A stretch of DNA of 64,000 nt from Tahibacter sp042701255 (GTDB lineage: Bacteria > Pseudomonadota > Gammaproteobacteria > Xanthomonadales > Rhodanobacteraceae): the NCBI RefSeq assembly GCF_042701255.1, contig NZ_CP170554.1, forward strand, positions 620,001-684,000, written 5' to 3'. The notes beneath the pieces are model-generated. The model did not search any database. It worked only from the letters and a program-made list of their open reading frames with translations, and was not told where the DNA came from. Both the position numbers and the translations under genes were made by a program. This document shows positions 19,165-29,089 of the stretch, piece after piece (positions within the stretch are counted from its first letter, which is position 1; the number at the start of each line of letters is the position of its first letter).

Positions 19165-20598
19165 ATGTACAAGCTGGGCAGATTCGCCGCATCGATCGCG
19201 GCCCTTTCGTTGCTGGCATCGTGCAGCAGCGTGTCCGTGACGGCGGTCGAATCGCCGCCGCCGGATGCCGCACCGGCGGTTTACAGTCCTTCGGTTGCGC
19301 GCGGCGATGCACTCGTGCAGAAGCCGCCGTCCGGCGCACGCACGGTGAGCAGCTGCGGCCGTCCGCCGGACTACGTCGTCCAGACGACCGACAAGGCCGC
19401 AGCCGCGTCGCTGGCGCAGCGCTACGGAACGCTGTTCGGCGCCGAGCAGGCCGGCGTGCGCGTGCTGCTGCGCATCCGTCCCGACGATGTGGAGCAGCAG
19501 CGCGAGCTGGCGGAACTGAGGAACGACCCGCGCTATCTCCTGCGCGAGGAAGTGCGTTTCGAGCTCGACGGCGTGCCGCGTCCGGATCCGCTCCAATTCC
19601 ACAATGAACCCTTATGGAAGGCGATCCACATGCCGGCGCCGCGCCGGCTGCAGCGCGGCGAGCCGGTGAACGTCGCGGTGCTCGACGGTCCGGTGCGCGG
19701 CAATCACCCGGATCTGCCCGAAGTAGTGCAGATACGGCCACGGCTGCGCGACGAGGACGGCCGTTGCGACGGCGGCGACTGCTGTCCGCAGGTCGCCACG
19801 GGAGCGGGTTTCTGGCACGCGACCCGCATCGCCGGTCTGATCGGCGCGCGGCGCGGCAACGGCGTCGGTCTGGCCGGCATCGCGCCGGTGCGACGCATCG
19901 TTTCGATCAACGCCAATGTCGAAGGCTGCGTCGGTGAATTCAGCCTGGCCGCGGCGCTGCATTGCGCGATCGAATACCGCGACGAAGACGGTCATCGCGT
20001 GCGCGTGGCCAACATCAGCATGGGAAGCATGGATCAGCCGACCTCGCTGGCCCTGTCGCAGGCACTGCAGCGCTCGCGCAACGAGGACCTGCTCGTCGTG
20101 GCCAGCGCCGGCAACGACGGAAAGGACATCAACTCAACGATGCGCTCGCCGAGTTCGAGCGAGGAACCGAACGTTCTCACGGTGGAAGTGCGCGACTACG
20201 AAGGCCGCGCGATCGGCGGCATGAACTACGGTTTCGGTACCGTCGACATCGGCGCGCCCGCGCCGCCACCGTATGCGACGCGGCAGCACAGCCTCTGCAC
20301 CGCGAGTGTGCCGTTGCGCGGTCCGAGTTCCTGCAGCGGCGACTACGCCTCGTTCGAGCGAAGCTCGGCCGCCGCGGCCGTGGTCAGCGGTGCCGCGGCG
20401 CTGGTCTGGAGCGACCGGCGCTATGCCGCATGCACGGCCGAGCAGATGAGCGAGCTGCTGCGCAGCAGCGGCAGCCACTGCATTACCGGCTACAGCGCCC
20501 GGAGAAGCCAGAACTTCGACGTCTGCCAGCTCGACTTGAGCTTCCTGTCGCACCGCACGAGTCCGTTGCAGGCGCTGTGCGCCGGCGGCAGCAACTAG
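19165..20598 (+). CDS. Subtilisin-like (S8) serine protease lipoprotein
   Basis: About 477 residues. MYKLGRFAASIAALSLLASC ends in a lipobox Cys at residue 20, so the enzyme is probably a lipoprotein. Residues 50-145 resemble a subtilase propeptide. The catalytic Asp is in VAVLDGPVRGNHPDL, the His in GFWHATRIAGLIG (replacing the usual HGTHVAG), the oxyanion Asn in VVASAGNDG, and the Ser in FERSSAAAAVVSGAAAL (replacing GTSMATP). The triad is intact though the surrounding motifs are divergent. Several extra Cys suggest disulfides and a periplasmic or surface location. A strong GGGGGGACGG precedes the ATG. It probably belongs with the CHAT gene upstream. Confidence 0.86.
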   Translation: MYKLGRFAASIAALSLLASCSSVSVTAVESPPPDAAPAVYSPSVARGDALVQKPPSGARTVSSCGRPPDYVVQTTDKAAAASLAQRYGTLFGAEQAGVRVLLRIRPDDVEQQRELAELRNDPRYLLREEVRFELDGVPRPDPLQFHNEPLWKAIHMPAPRRLQRGEPVNVAVLDGPVRGNHPDLPEVVQIRPRLRDEDGRCDGGDCCPQVATGAGFWHATRIAGLIGARRGNGVGLAGIAPVRRIVSINANVEGCVGEFSLAAALHCAIEYRDEDGHRVRVANISMGSMDQPTSLALSQALQRSRNEDLLVVASAGNDGKDINSTMRSPSSSEEPNVLTVEVRDYEGRAIGGMNYGFGTVDIGAPAPPPYATRQHSLCTASVPLRGPSSCSGDYASFERSSAAAAVVSGAAALVWSDRRYAACTAEQMSELLRSSGSHCITGYSARRSQNFDVCQLDLSFLSHRTSPLQALCAGGSN

Positions 20599-20711
20599 CC
20601 GGATGTCGCAAACGGACCGAGGCCCGTTTTCGATCGGCGAAGGCGGAAGTGCACGACTTCGCCGGGCCGGTCACCTGCGTGATCGATTCACGCACGATCC
20701 GTTTCGGATCT

Positions 20712-21446
20712 TCAACCGCCTGCCGGCGGCCGCGCGCCGGCCTCGGCCAGCGCGGCGTCCCAGCCGAACGCGGCGAGTACGCGCTGCCAGCTCGCATCCA
20801 GCGGCGCTTCGACGCGCAGCCGCTCGCCGCTGACCGGATGGGTGAACTCAAGCCGCCAGGCGTGCAGCAGCAGGCGATGCATGGACCAGTGGATGCGGAA
20901 CAGGCGGTTGTGATCGCCGCGACCATGCGTGGTGTCGCCGATCAGATGATGCGAAGCGTGTGCGAAATGGCGGCGGATCTGCTGATAGCGGCCGGTCTCC
21001 GGCTGCACGGCCAGCAGGGAATAGCGCTGCTGCGGATAGCGGCCCATCTCGATCGGCAGCTCGACGGTCGCGAGCCGGCGCCAGAGCGTGAGTGCGTCGC
21101 GTCGCGGTCCCTTGAGACTGGCGCCGCTGAGCGGATGATCGATGCAGCCTTCCTCGTCGGGCCAGCCGCGCACGACGGCGAGGTATTCCTTGACGACGGT
21201 GCGGTCCATGAGCTGCTGGCCGAGCTCCGCGGCGATCTCGCGCGAGCGTGCGACCAGCAATACGCCGCTGGTCGCTCGGTCGAGCCGGTGCGCGAGATAC
21301 AGCTGGCCCTCGACCTGCGCGCGCAGACGGTCGATCAGATAGTCCTCGTCGGCGCCGACGAGCTGGCTGCGGTGCACGGCGATGCCGGGCGGCTTGTCGA
21401 CGGCGACCAGCGCGTCATCGAGATGAAGCAGGTTCAGCAATGACAC
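20712..21446 (-). CDS. truC: tRNA pseudouridine(65) synthase-type enzyme
   Basis: About 244 residues from a GTG (VSLLNLLHLDDALVAVDKPPGIAVH) with AGAGG upstream. The RsuA/RluA-family active site is HRLDRATSGVLLVARS, with the catalytic Asp in RLD. The C-terminal parts QPETGRYQQIRRHFAHASHHLIGD and the lack of an S4 domain point to the TruC branch, which modifies U65 of tRNA-Ile and tRNA-Asp. It is separated by about 100 bases from the S46 peptidase gene on the same strand. Confidence 0.88.
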   Translation of the reverse strand: MSLLNLLHLDDALVAVDKPPGIAVHRSQLVGADEDYLIDRLRAQVEGQLYLAHRLDRATSGVLLVARSREIAAELGQQLMDRTVVKEYLAVVRGWPDEEGCIDHPLSGASLKGPRRDALTLWRRLATVELPIEMGRYPQQRYSLLAVQPETGRYQQIRRHFAHASHHLIGDTTHGRGDHNRLFRIHWSMHRLLLHAWRLEFTHPVSGERLRVEAPLDASWQRVLAAFGWDAALAEAGARPPAGG

Positions 21447-21542
21447 CCGGGAACCTCTGAACGAATCGGAATGGAGTCTGGCGCGGCGGCGGGACGCACG
21501 GCATCGCATGAAAGCCGTGCGGTGGAATTCGTACTCGTGCCG

Positions 21543-23732
21543 TCAGCGCGCCGCCGGCACGCCCATCTCGGTCAGCAGCCAGTGCGCCGGATAGACCTTG
21601 TCCATGAGCCAGCGCAGATAACGCAGGTCGACGTGCACGGCGCGCTTGTAGCGCGGATCGAACCACCAGCTCGCGCTGACCGACTCCCAGTTGCTGTCGA
21701 AATTCAGTCCGATCAGTTCGCCGCGTGCGTTCAGCACCGGCGAACCGGAATTGCCGCCGGTCGTGTCGAGATTGGTCAGGAAGTCCACGGTCTGCGTGCC
21801 CAGCGCCGCATCGGCCGTATCGCCGAAATCGCCCTTCGCGATCGCCGCGAGCAGCGGCGCCGGCGCGGCGAACGGATCCTCGCCGGTGTTCTTCTCGACG
21901 ATGCCGGCGACCGTCGTGACCGGGCTGTAGATCACGCCGTCGCGCGGACTGAAGCCGCTCACGCGGCCGTAGCTCACGCGCAGGGTCTGGTTGGCGTCAG
22001 GAAACAGCGGCCGCTGCTGGTCGCGGTACCAGCCCTTGAGCGCGGCCATGTAGGCCGGACGCAGACGCAGCAGCTCGCCTTCGCGTTCCTTGCGCTGCTG
22101 TTCCAGGCGCAGCAGGGTCGGCTGCAGGCGCGCGGCCAGTGCGAGCAGCGCATCGTCGCTGGCGCGTACCGCGGCCGGTTCGGCCTGCAGCTGAGCCAGA
22201 CGGACGCTTTCGTCGCCGAGGCGCGTCGCGCCGTAGAGCCGCGCGAGCGTCGTCCTGGCCGTTTCCGCATCGCTGCCGAACGCCGCGTCGAGCTCGGCCA
22301 GATGCTGCGACGGCGGCAGCTCGCGATAGCGGCGCAGCAGTTCCAGCAGCAGCGCCTGCTCGGTCGTCGCGTCGTAGCGGCGCTGCAGCTGCCGCAGCTG
22401 CGCTTCGATGAGGTTCTCGTCGCGACGCTGATAGCCGGCCTCGCGCTGCGCGTCGGGCTTGCCGCGTTCCAGCGCGAGGCGCTGCAAGGTCACGGCCGCG
22501 CGCAGCAGCTGGGTCTGGGTCAGGATCAGGTTCAGCACGAGATCGCGTTCGCGCGTGGCCGATGCCTGCTCGAGCAGGCTTTCGACCGTCGCGATGCGCG
22601 TCAGGGTCTCGCCGCCGTCGAGGCAGCGCCGCCCCTTGGCGCAGCGGCCGTCGTGACGCAGCCAGGCCAGCATGGCCTGCTCCGCCTCGCTGCGCTTGCG
22701 CTTGGCGTCGCTGCGCAGCAGGCCGGCGAGTTCGCCGCGGAAGCGCTTGCTGTTGTTCTTGAAGCTCGCGAGCTGGCTGGCGTATCTGACCGCCGCTTCC
22801 TCGTTGCGCGCGCCTTCGCGCTCGATGATCGCGATCAGCGCATCCAGCGCCTCGCTGCTCGCGGCCAGGCCCCAGTCGATGCGTTCGGCGAATTCGCTGG
22901 CCAGGCGATGGCGGTAGGTGACGCCCGGATAGCCGGCGAGCATCGCGAAATCGCCGTCTTTGGGACCGTTGCGGCTGATCGTCAGATGCGCCGGCGGCGC
23001 GTACGGGCGATTGCTTTCGGCGTAGTCGGCCGGCTGGCCGTCGGCACCGACGTAGGCGCGCAGCAGGGAGAAGTCGCCGCTGTGGCGCGGCCACATGAAA
23101 TTGTCGATCTCGTCGCCGTACTTGCCGATCGCGCTCGGCGGCGCATAGACCAGGCGCACGTCGCGCAGCTCGAGCTGGCGGATGCGATAGAACTCGGCGC
23201 CGTAGTCCATGTTGGTGACGCTGCAGCGGCGGCCGGCCAGCGCTTCGCATTCGGCCACGATGGCCTTGCTCGCGGTGTCGATCGCGTCGAAATAGGCCAG
23301 ACCTTTCTTGCCCGCGGCGGCGGCCAGCACGCGGTCGGTCACGCGGTCGAAACCGTCGGTCACCAGCACGCGGAAATCCGGGCTGCCGCGCAGCTCGCCG
23401 GACTGATTGGCCGCGGCGAAGCCCTGTTCGAGCAGATTGCGTCCGGGCTGGCTGTTGTACTGGATCACGCCGTAGGCGACGTGATGATTGGTCAGCAGCA
23501 GCCCCTGCGCCGACACGAACGCGCCGGTGCCGCCGCCGGCCTTGACCACGGCGGCCAGCGGCGCGGCGGTCAGATCGGCCAGCGCGGCCGGGTCGGCCTC
23601 GTAACCCGCGGCGCGCAGCTGCGGCGCGAGTTCCGGCAGCTGTTCGGCCATCCACATGCCTTCGTCGGCCGCCACGGGCAGGGCCAGACACAGGCCGAGA
23701 ACGGCGGCGAGGCGGCGACATGATGCGGGCAT
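21543..23732 (-). CDS. S46-family dipeptidyl-peptidase
   Basis: About 729 residues from MPASCRRLAAVLGLCLALPVAADEGMW, with a signal peptide of about 22. Family S46 (DPP7/DPP11 type) releases N-terminal dipeptides in the periplasm. The chymotrypsin-fold triad is visible as His in LLLTNHHVAYGVIQ, and Ser in TTGGNSGSPVLNARGELIGL near residue 620. DEGMWMAEQLPEL at the mature N-terminus and the C-terminal RYLRWLMDKVYPAHWLLTEM are diagnostic. The residue that sets specificity was not assigned. It is common in Lysobacterales that live on peptides. Confidence 0.94.
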   Translation of the reverse strand: MPASCRRLAAVLGLCLALPVAADEGMWMAEQLPELAPQLRAAGYEADPAALADLTAAPLAAVVKAGGGTGAFVSAQGLLLTNHHVAYGVIQYNSQPGRNLLEQGFAAANQSGELRGSPDFRVLVTDGFDRVTDRVLAAAAGKKGLAYFDAIDTASKAIVAECEALAGRRCSVTNMDYGAEFYRIRQLELRDVRLVYAPPSAIGKYGDEIDNFMWPRHSGDFSLLRAYVGADGQPADYAESNRPYAPPAHLTISRNGPKDGDFAMLAGYPGVTYRHRLASEFAERIDWGLAASSEALDALIAIIEREGARNEEAAVRYASQLASFKNNSKRFRGELAGLLRSDAKRKRSEAEQAMLAWLRHDGRCAKGRRCLDGGETLTRIATVESLLEQASATRERDLVLNLILTQTQLLRAAVTLQRLALERGKPDAQREAGYQRRDENLIEAQLRQLQRRYDATTEQALLLELLRRYRELPPSQHLAELDAAFGSDAETARTTLARLYGATRLGDESVRLAQLQAEPAAVRASDDALLALAARLQPTLLRLEQQRKEREGELLRLRPAYMAALKGWYRDQQRPLFPDANQTLRVSYGRVSGFSPRDGVIYSPVTTVAGIVEKNTGEDPFAAPAPLLAAIAKGDFGDTADAALGTQTVDFLTNLDTTGGNSGSPVLNARGELIGLNFDSNWESVSASWWFDPRYKRAVHVDLRYLRWLMDKVYPAHWLLTEMGVPAAR

Positions 23733-23918
23733 GGCGAGGTCCGGAGCTGGGCGGTCCGCAACCTTAGCAACCCGAGGCCCGCCGCCGGTAGTGCGACTGC
23801 ATCGGGAACGCGCGATGCGGCCTGTTCTGCGCACCGGCCCTGCCGTGCGGACTTCCGGCGTGGCCGTTACTATGCATGGGCCACCATCCGGCCACTACGC
23901 TACCTGCACCCGCAAACC

Positions 23919-24500
23919 ATGTTTCCCAATCCCCGCAAAACCCGCTCGCTGCTGCCGCTGGGCCCGATCGATCTCGGGTCCGTCCGTGACGACATTCTCG
24001 CGATTCCGGAAACGGTCTGGCAGCGCGAAAACGCGACCAAGCCCAATAGCGGCAACGTCTACGGCTCGCTGGAGCGCACCGACCATATCGTGTTCCGTTT
24101 CGTCCGCAAGCCGAGGGACTGGCGTGAACACGTGGATTATCCGATCTGGGCTGAATGGCGCGAACGATTGCTGCCGTTGCTGCACGCGGCAGTCCGCCCC
24201 TACGGCTATGCCCGCGTCGAGTTCCCGCGCGTGATGTTGGCGCGCCTGCCGGCCGGCGGCCAGATCCGCCCTCACCAGGACGCCAATCCCGCCGCGTTGT
24301 GGCCTCACAAGATCCACATTCCGATCACCACCAATGAACAGGTGAAGTTTTTCATCGACCCGGATCACCATCACCTGCAGGTCGGCCAGGCTTACGAGGT
24401 CAACAATCTCGGCATGCACGGCGTGCAGAACGACGGCGACAGCGCGCGCATCCACCTGATTTTCGAGTGCTTCGATCCAGACCAGCCGGTTCTGCTCTGA
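23919..24500 (+). CDS. Aspartyl/asparaginyl beta-hydroxylase-like protein
   Basis: 193 residues. The iron-binding facial triad is visible as HxD in QIRPHQDANPA and a distal His in NNLGMHGVQNDG, followed by RIHLIFECFD, in a single cupin-like domain. This matches the bacterial aspartyl/asparaginyl hydroxylase family of 2-oxoglutarate oxygenases. The substrate is unknown. No signal peptide. It stands alone and is divergent from the S46 peptidase. The 277-base gap after it shows no gene. Confidence 0.82.
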   Translation: MFPNPRKTRSLLPLGPIDLGSVRDDILAIPETVWQRENATKPNSGNVYGSLERTDHIVFRFVRKPRDWREHVDYPIWAEWRERLLPLLHAAVRPYGYARVEFPRVMLARLPAGGQIRPHQDANPAALWPHKIHIPITTNEQVKFFIDPDHHHLQVGQAYEVNNLGMHGVQNDGDSARIHLIFECFDPDQPVLL

Positions 24501-24777
24501 GTCGGTGCCGGCGTGCGGAAACCGGCACCGGCAGCGCCGCCCTGGGGATCAGTCGGATCGCCTACACTGCAAAGGTTGCTGCGCAAACCGACGGAGAGAC
24601 TGCGTTGAGCCGGTTCATGAGTGCTGTGCAGAAAGCGCGACTCGTGGAGTTCGAAGGAGGCGGCGGGGATGTCGCCGCCGAGCCGTCGGCCGGAACCCGC
24701 TGCGAGGCCGCGATCCTCGGCATCGTCCGGCCGTCCGCCACGTGCCGGCCCGGTGCCGCAGACCAGGGAGTCCAGTC

Positions 24778-25629
24778 GTGAACGTCCACAAGATCAGCCG
24801 CGGCGATCTCGAATCGCTGGTCAACTTCAGCGCGCACGAGCGCACCGTGCACGAAGCCCTGCACACGGCGCTGCTCGATCCGCTGCGGCGCCTGCGCTTT
24901 TTCGGCCGCTACGCGAGCTGGAACGGCCTGTTCGGTTCCGGCGTCGCGGCACTGGCCGGCAAGATCGGCCGCTCGCGCCGGCTGTTCCTCGATCCGGACG
25001 AAACCATCCAGGCGCTGGCCGATCGCAGCGTCTACGTCGCGAGCTATTTCTTCGAGGCCGCGCGCGACGAATTCGACGATCACGAATCGGCGCACCGCGA
25101 CACGCATCGCTGTCTGGCCCAGGCGCTGCTCAAGGGGCTCATCGAGATCGAGGCACCGCACCTGCCGGCGCTGTCCGACCGCCGCGGCATCAACGCGCTG
25201 CTGACCGAACCGGACTGGCTGGCCGAGCTGAACACGCGCGTCGCGCGCGGCTACGGCGTTGCGGCCGCCGACGATGCGCCGGCCATCTTCCATGCGATCG
25301 GCTATCACCTCGGCTCCGAGCTGCTGGCCGGCCGCGAGTTCGCCTTCATCGACGAGACCCTGCATCGTGCCGCGCCGGCGCTGGTACAGGAACTGCAGAC
25401 GCGCCGCATCGCGATCGCCGAGCAGGAGCATCTGGCCTATCAGTGGATAGCCAGCCATGCGGTCGGCGCGACCGAAGCCGATCATTTCGACACGGCGACG
25501 CAGGGCGCGCGCCTGGCGCTGCGCTTCACGGCCGAGGCCGATCACGCCGCGCTCAAGCAGGAACTGACCCGCGGCTTCATCGCCTTCGCCCAGGACCACC
25601 GCCGTTTCTTCGAGCTCGTGAACACCTGA
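24778..25629 (+). CDS. Hypothetical protein heading a PspA-AAA-TerB cluster
   Basis: About 283 residues from a GTG (VNVHKISRGDLESLVNFSAHERTVHEAL) with GGGAG 8 bases upstream. No recognised family, no signal peptide, apparently all-helical and rich in His, Asp and Arg. The gene is followed after 53 bases by a PspA-like gene, then an AAA+ ATPase gene, all co-oriented, so it probably acts in the same system. The conserved feel of the HRDTHRCLAQALLKGLIEIEAP segment may mark its core. Confidence 0.75.
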   Translation: MNVHKISRGDLESLVNFSAHERTVHEALHTALLDPLRRLRFFGRYASWNGLFGSGVAALAGKIGRSRRLFLDPDETIQALADRSVYVASYFFEAARDEFDDHESAHRDTHRCLAQALLKGLIEIEAPHLPALSDRRGINALLTEPDWLAELNTRVARGYGVAAADDAPAIFHAIGYHLGSELLAGREFAFIDETLHRAAPALVQELQTRRIAIAEQEHLAYQWIASHAVGATEADHFDTATQGARLALRFTAEADHAALKQELTRGFIAFAQDHRRFFELVNT

Positions 25630-25682
25630 CCCGCGGCGGGCAGCCGCCGGATTCCCGCTTTCGCTTCGCAACGGAGACCCGC

Positions 25683-26390
25683 ATGGCCAGCATCAATTTC
25701 TTCGACCGACTCGGCAACCTCTGGCGCGGCTTCGTGTCGCTGTGGATTGCCGACGTGGAAAAGAAGCATCCGGAAATCGCCTACGAAAACGCGATCAACA
25801 GCCTGGTCGCCAAGTACACCAAGCTCAAGGGCGCGACGGCCTCGATCATCCGTCGCCGCGACGAGATCGAGCAGCGCGTCGAGAACGAACGCCAGTCGCT
25901 GGCCGGCATCGCGCGCGACCTCGATGCGGCACTGGCGACCAACCAGGATGACCTTGCGCTGGTGCTGCTGCAGAAGAAAACCGCGGTCGAGACCGAGCTG
26001 GCCGGCCTCGCGCACGAAGCCGAGCAGGCCAAGGTCGACGCCGACGACGCGAAGAACGCGCTGCTCGCGGTCAAGAGCGAGATCGACAAGCTCAAGGCCG
26101 AGCGCGACCGCATGCTGGCCAAGATGCAGAGCGCGCAGGCGCGCATCCAGATCCAGTCGCAGCTCGACGGGCTGTCGGTCGAGGCCGACGTGCAGGCGCT
26201 GGACAAGGTCCGCGACCACATCAAGAACACGATCTCCGAAGCCAATCTCGGCAAGGAACTGCGCGATTCCGATCTCGACGTGCGCCTGGAGAAGCTGCGC
26301 CAGCAGTCCGGCGCGATCACCGCGCGCGCGCAGCTCGACGAACTCAAGCGCCAGCGCGCCGCCCAGGCGGCCGCCGGCAAGCAGATGTAA
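25683..26390 (+). CDS. PspA/IM30-like coiled-coil protein
   Basis: 235 residues. A short amphipathic N-terminus (MASINFFDRLGNLWRGFVSLW) is followed by long heptad-rich helices to about residue 215 (DEIEQRVENERQSL, EIDKLKAERDRMLAKMQ). This is the architecture of PspA/Vipp1, which are membrane-binding, ring-forming relatives of ESCRT-III. It differs from classical PspA in sequence, and no pspB/pspC or pspF is adjacent. The AAA+ gene starts 10 bases downstream. A role in envelope protection or remodelling together with the ATPase is inferred. Confidence 0.82.
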   Translation: MASINFFDRLGNLWRGFVSLWIADVEKKHPEIAYENAINSLVAKYTKLKGATASIIRRRDEIEQRVENERQSLAGIARDLDAALATNQDDLALVLLQKKTAVETELAGLAHEAEQAKVDADDAKNALLAVKSEIDKLKAERDRMLAKMQSAQARIQIQSQLDGLSVEADVQALDKVRDHIKNTISEANLGKELRDSDLDVRLEKLRQQSGAITARAQLDELKRQRAAQAAAGKQM

Positions 26391-26399
26391 GGACGCCGC

Positions 26400-28230
26400 A
26401 TGGCAGCCGCACGAGCCGCCGGCGCCGCGCTGCCGCGCTGGGCCGAATCCATACGGCGCAAGTACATCGGCGGCGAAGCGTCGATGTTCATCCTGCATCG
26501 CAACGTGTTCGACGAGATCCTGCACGGCGACGAGCTGTATTCGCTGGTCGACTTTCTGTCCGAGGTGCTGCTCAAGGACAACAAGGACACCATCATCGTC
26601 TACGACCCCTCGGCCGGCGTGCGCTATGCCAAACGCACGAGCACCCTGGGCACCGAGCCGGTGCGGCCGAACCGCGCGCCGGAAGACGCGCTGGCCGACA
26701 TCGAGCACGAGATCCTGCAGCGCCACAGCGCGGCGCTGATCGTCAGCTACGCCAGCAGCATCGCGCCGCCGGGCGAGGAAAATTTCCTGGCCCATGCCGA
26801 CCGCATGGCGGCGATACGTCTGCACCGCTGGTCGCTGAGCCCCGAGCTCGAGAGCAAGGACAACGTCGTGTTCCTGCTCAGCGAATCGCTGGCCGAGCTC
26901 AACGCCAAGCTCGTCGCGAATCCGCGCGTGGCCGCGATCGAGATTCCGCTGCCGGATGCGGACGAACGCGCCGCGGTCATCCGCAAGGCCGATCCGGCCA
27001 TGCCGGCCGACGACGTCGCACGCCTGGCCGCGCACGGCGCCGGTCTGCGCGCCGTGCAGATCGCACAGCTGCTGACGCCGCGCTCCACCGACAACGCGCT
27101 CGGCGAGCGCGCCCGGCTGGAGCTCATCCGCTCGCTGCTCGGCGCCAGTGCCGATGCCGAGCAGCGCGCCGGCAAGCTCGCCGCGTTGACGCGCGGCATG
27201 GACACCGACGAGATCCGCCATCTGATCAATCCCGATCATCCGCTGCCCGAGACCGATGCCGGTGATCCGTATGCGGCCGTCGTCGAGCTCGTGCATCGGC
27301 GCAAGCGCGAGATCATCGAGAAGGAATGCGCCGGCCTGATCGAGTTCGTCGAGGCGCGTCACGGCCTCGACGCGGTCGGCGGTAACGACGGCATCAAGCA
27401 GGAGCTGCTGCAGATCGCCGCGGCGATCCGGAGCGGCGATCGCCATCGTGCGCCGATGGGCCTGCTGTTCGTCGGCCCCATGGGCACGGGCAAGACCTTC
27501 GTCGCGAAGGCCTTCGTCAAGGAATCCGGCCTCAGCGCCGTGACCCTGAAGAACTTCCGCTCCAAGTGGGTCGGCTCCACCGAGGCCAATCTCGAAAAAG
27601 TGCTGGGCATGGTCAAGGCGCTCGGTCCCATCATCCTGATCATCGACGAGGGCGACCGCAGTTTCGGCGGTGCGTCGGAGGACAGCGACGGCGGCACGTC
27701 CTCGCGCGTGATCGCGCGGCTCAAGGAATTCATGAGCGAGCCCGACAACCGCGGGCAGGTGTTGTTCATCCTGATGACCAACCGGCCCGACAAGCTCGAC
27801 ATCGACATCAAGCGCGCCGGGCGCATCGACCGCAAGATTCCGTTCTTCCATCCGGACACGGCCGAGGACGTCGAAGCCGGTGCTGCGTGCGATCTTCGCG
27901 CGCTACCGGCTCGGCGATGCGATCGACTGGGCCGCCGCGCGCGAGAGCACGAGCGCGAAGCTCGTCGGCTATTCCAATGCCGACCTCGAAGCGGTCTGCC
28001 TGCTCGCGCTGAACTTCGCCGGCGAAGGCAGCACGGTCGACCTCGCCTGCTTCGAGCACGCCGTCGCCGACTACGTGCCGGCGCGCGATGCCGGCATGCT
28101 CGAGTACATGGAAATGCTGGCCGTGTTCGAAGCCTCGCGCCGCAGCCTGCTGCCGCAGCGCTACCGCGACATGAGCACGGAGGAATTCAATGCGCGGCTG
28201 CGCGAGCTCAAGCGCGAGCTGAGGATCTGA
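26400..28230 (+). pseudogene. AAA+ ATPase gene with a +1 frameshift near its 3' end
   Basis: The first frame (26400 to about 27878, 493 codons) has an N-terminal region of about 330 residues not recognised, then an AAA+ core: Walker A GPMGTGKT near residue 358, Walker B IILIIDEGDRSFGG, sensor/arginine region LMTNRPDKLDIDIKRAGRIDRKIPF. After GAA GCC at 27878 the frame moves by one base: one extra G at 27879 puts the C-terminal lid (LVGYSNADLEAVCLLALNFAGEG) in the next frame, which runs to 28230. Without that G the protein would be about 609 residues. The core resembles FtsH/Vps4-type AAA domains. It follows the PspA-like gene by 10 bases. Lesion or sequencing error is undecided. Confidence 0.8.
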
Positions 28231-28447
28231 TGTGAACCCTGTCGGGTGAATGGATCCGCTGCCCATCAAGAGCGAATCCTTTCCCGCAGCCAATCTGAGA
28301 GCTGGGCAGGACTCGGAGATCGAAGGGAACGCCGGACAGGCTGTTCCTCGACGCATTACCCATTTGAAGAGGCGGTGACTGTCCCTTCGCCTCGATCCTC
28401 TCCGGCGCCGTCCGCGGAGAGGCAGTACGCCTCAGCCGGAGCCGATC

Positions 28448-28900
28448 ATGACCGCGACACCGATGACCACGCTGGAACTTCATCATCTGCAGGCCATCGT
28501 GCGGGCGATGCACGACATCGCACTGGCCGACGGCGTGCACGACGCCGAACGCGTGATGCTGCGCGGCTTTTACGAATCCTGCCAGCGCGACGCCGCTGCA
28601 TTGGCGTCGTTTGACGACCTCGTCGCGATGCCGTTCGATCTGGCCGCCGTGGTCGAGGATTTCCGCCTTCCGGCGCAGAAGCTCGCGCTGCTGCATTCCT
28701 GCCTGCTGCTCGCGCACGCGGACGGCGACTATTCCGCCGCCGAGCGCAGCAAGGTGCAGGCGTTCGCCGACGCGCTGAACGTGCCGGCCGACGAGCTGCG
28801 CCGGATCGAGGAAGGCGTGACCGACTATCTGCTGCAGCAGATTTCGCGCATCAGCAACACCGACGCGCTGCAGGAAGTCGCCAAGGAACTGCAGGGCTAG
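28448..28900 (+). CDS. TerB-like (tellurite-resistance B fold) protein
   Basis: 150 residues, all-helical, with paired blocks AMHDIALADGVHDAERVMLRGF and HSCLLLAHADGDYSAAERSKVQAF. The repeated ADG(V/D)xxxAE signature is typical of the TerB/DjlA-like fold, a metal-binding helical domain often found with stress and membrane-associated systems. No signal peptide. It is 217 bases after the AAA+ gene on the same strand and may be part of that system or an independent gene. Confidence 0.78.
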   Translation: MTATPMTTLELHHLQAIVRAMHDIALADGVHDAERVMLRGFYESCQRDAAALASFDDLVAMPFDLAAVVEDFRLPAQKLALLHSCLLLAHADGDYSAAERSKVQAFADALNVPADELRRIEEGVTDYLLQQISRISNTDALQEVAKELQG

Positions 28901-29089
28901 AGCCGCTTCCCGTGAACGGCATCGGGCACTACCACGTCGCTGCCGCTTCGGACGGGAGCGGTGCGATATGCATCCCGTCGACGGCACGAGTCCGCGCGAC
29001 ATCGGCGAGCTCGCGGTACCTGCAGCTCACGCCGCGCTAACCGCGCCTGCGCCGTAATTCGTTCCCCCACCGCAAACCAGGAGACGCGC

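Noticed and set aside
21471..23723. Plus-strand frame of 750 codons over the S46 peptidase
   Set aside because: Antisense shadow of a gene with catalytic His and GNSGSP motifs.
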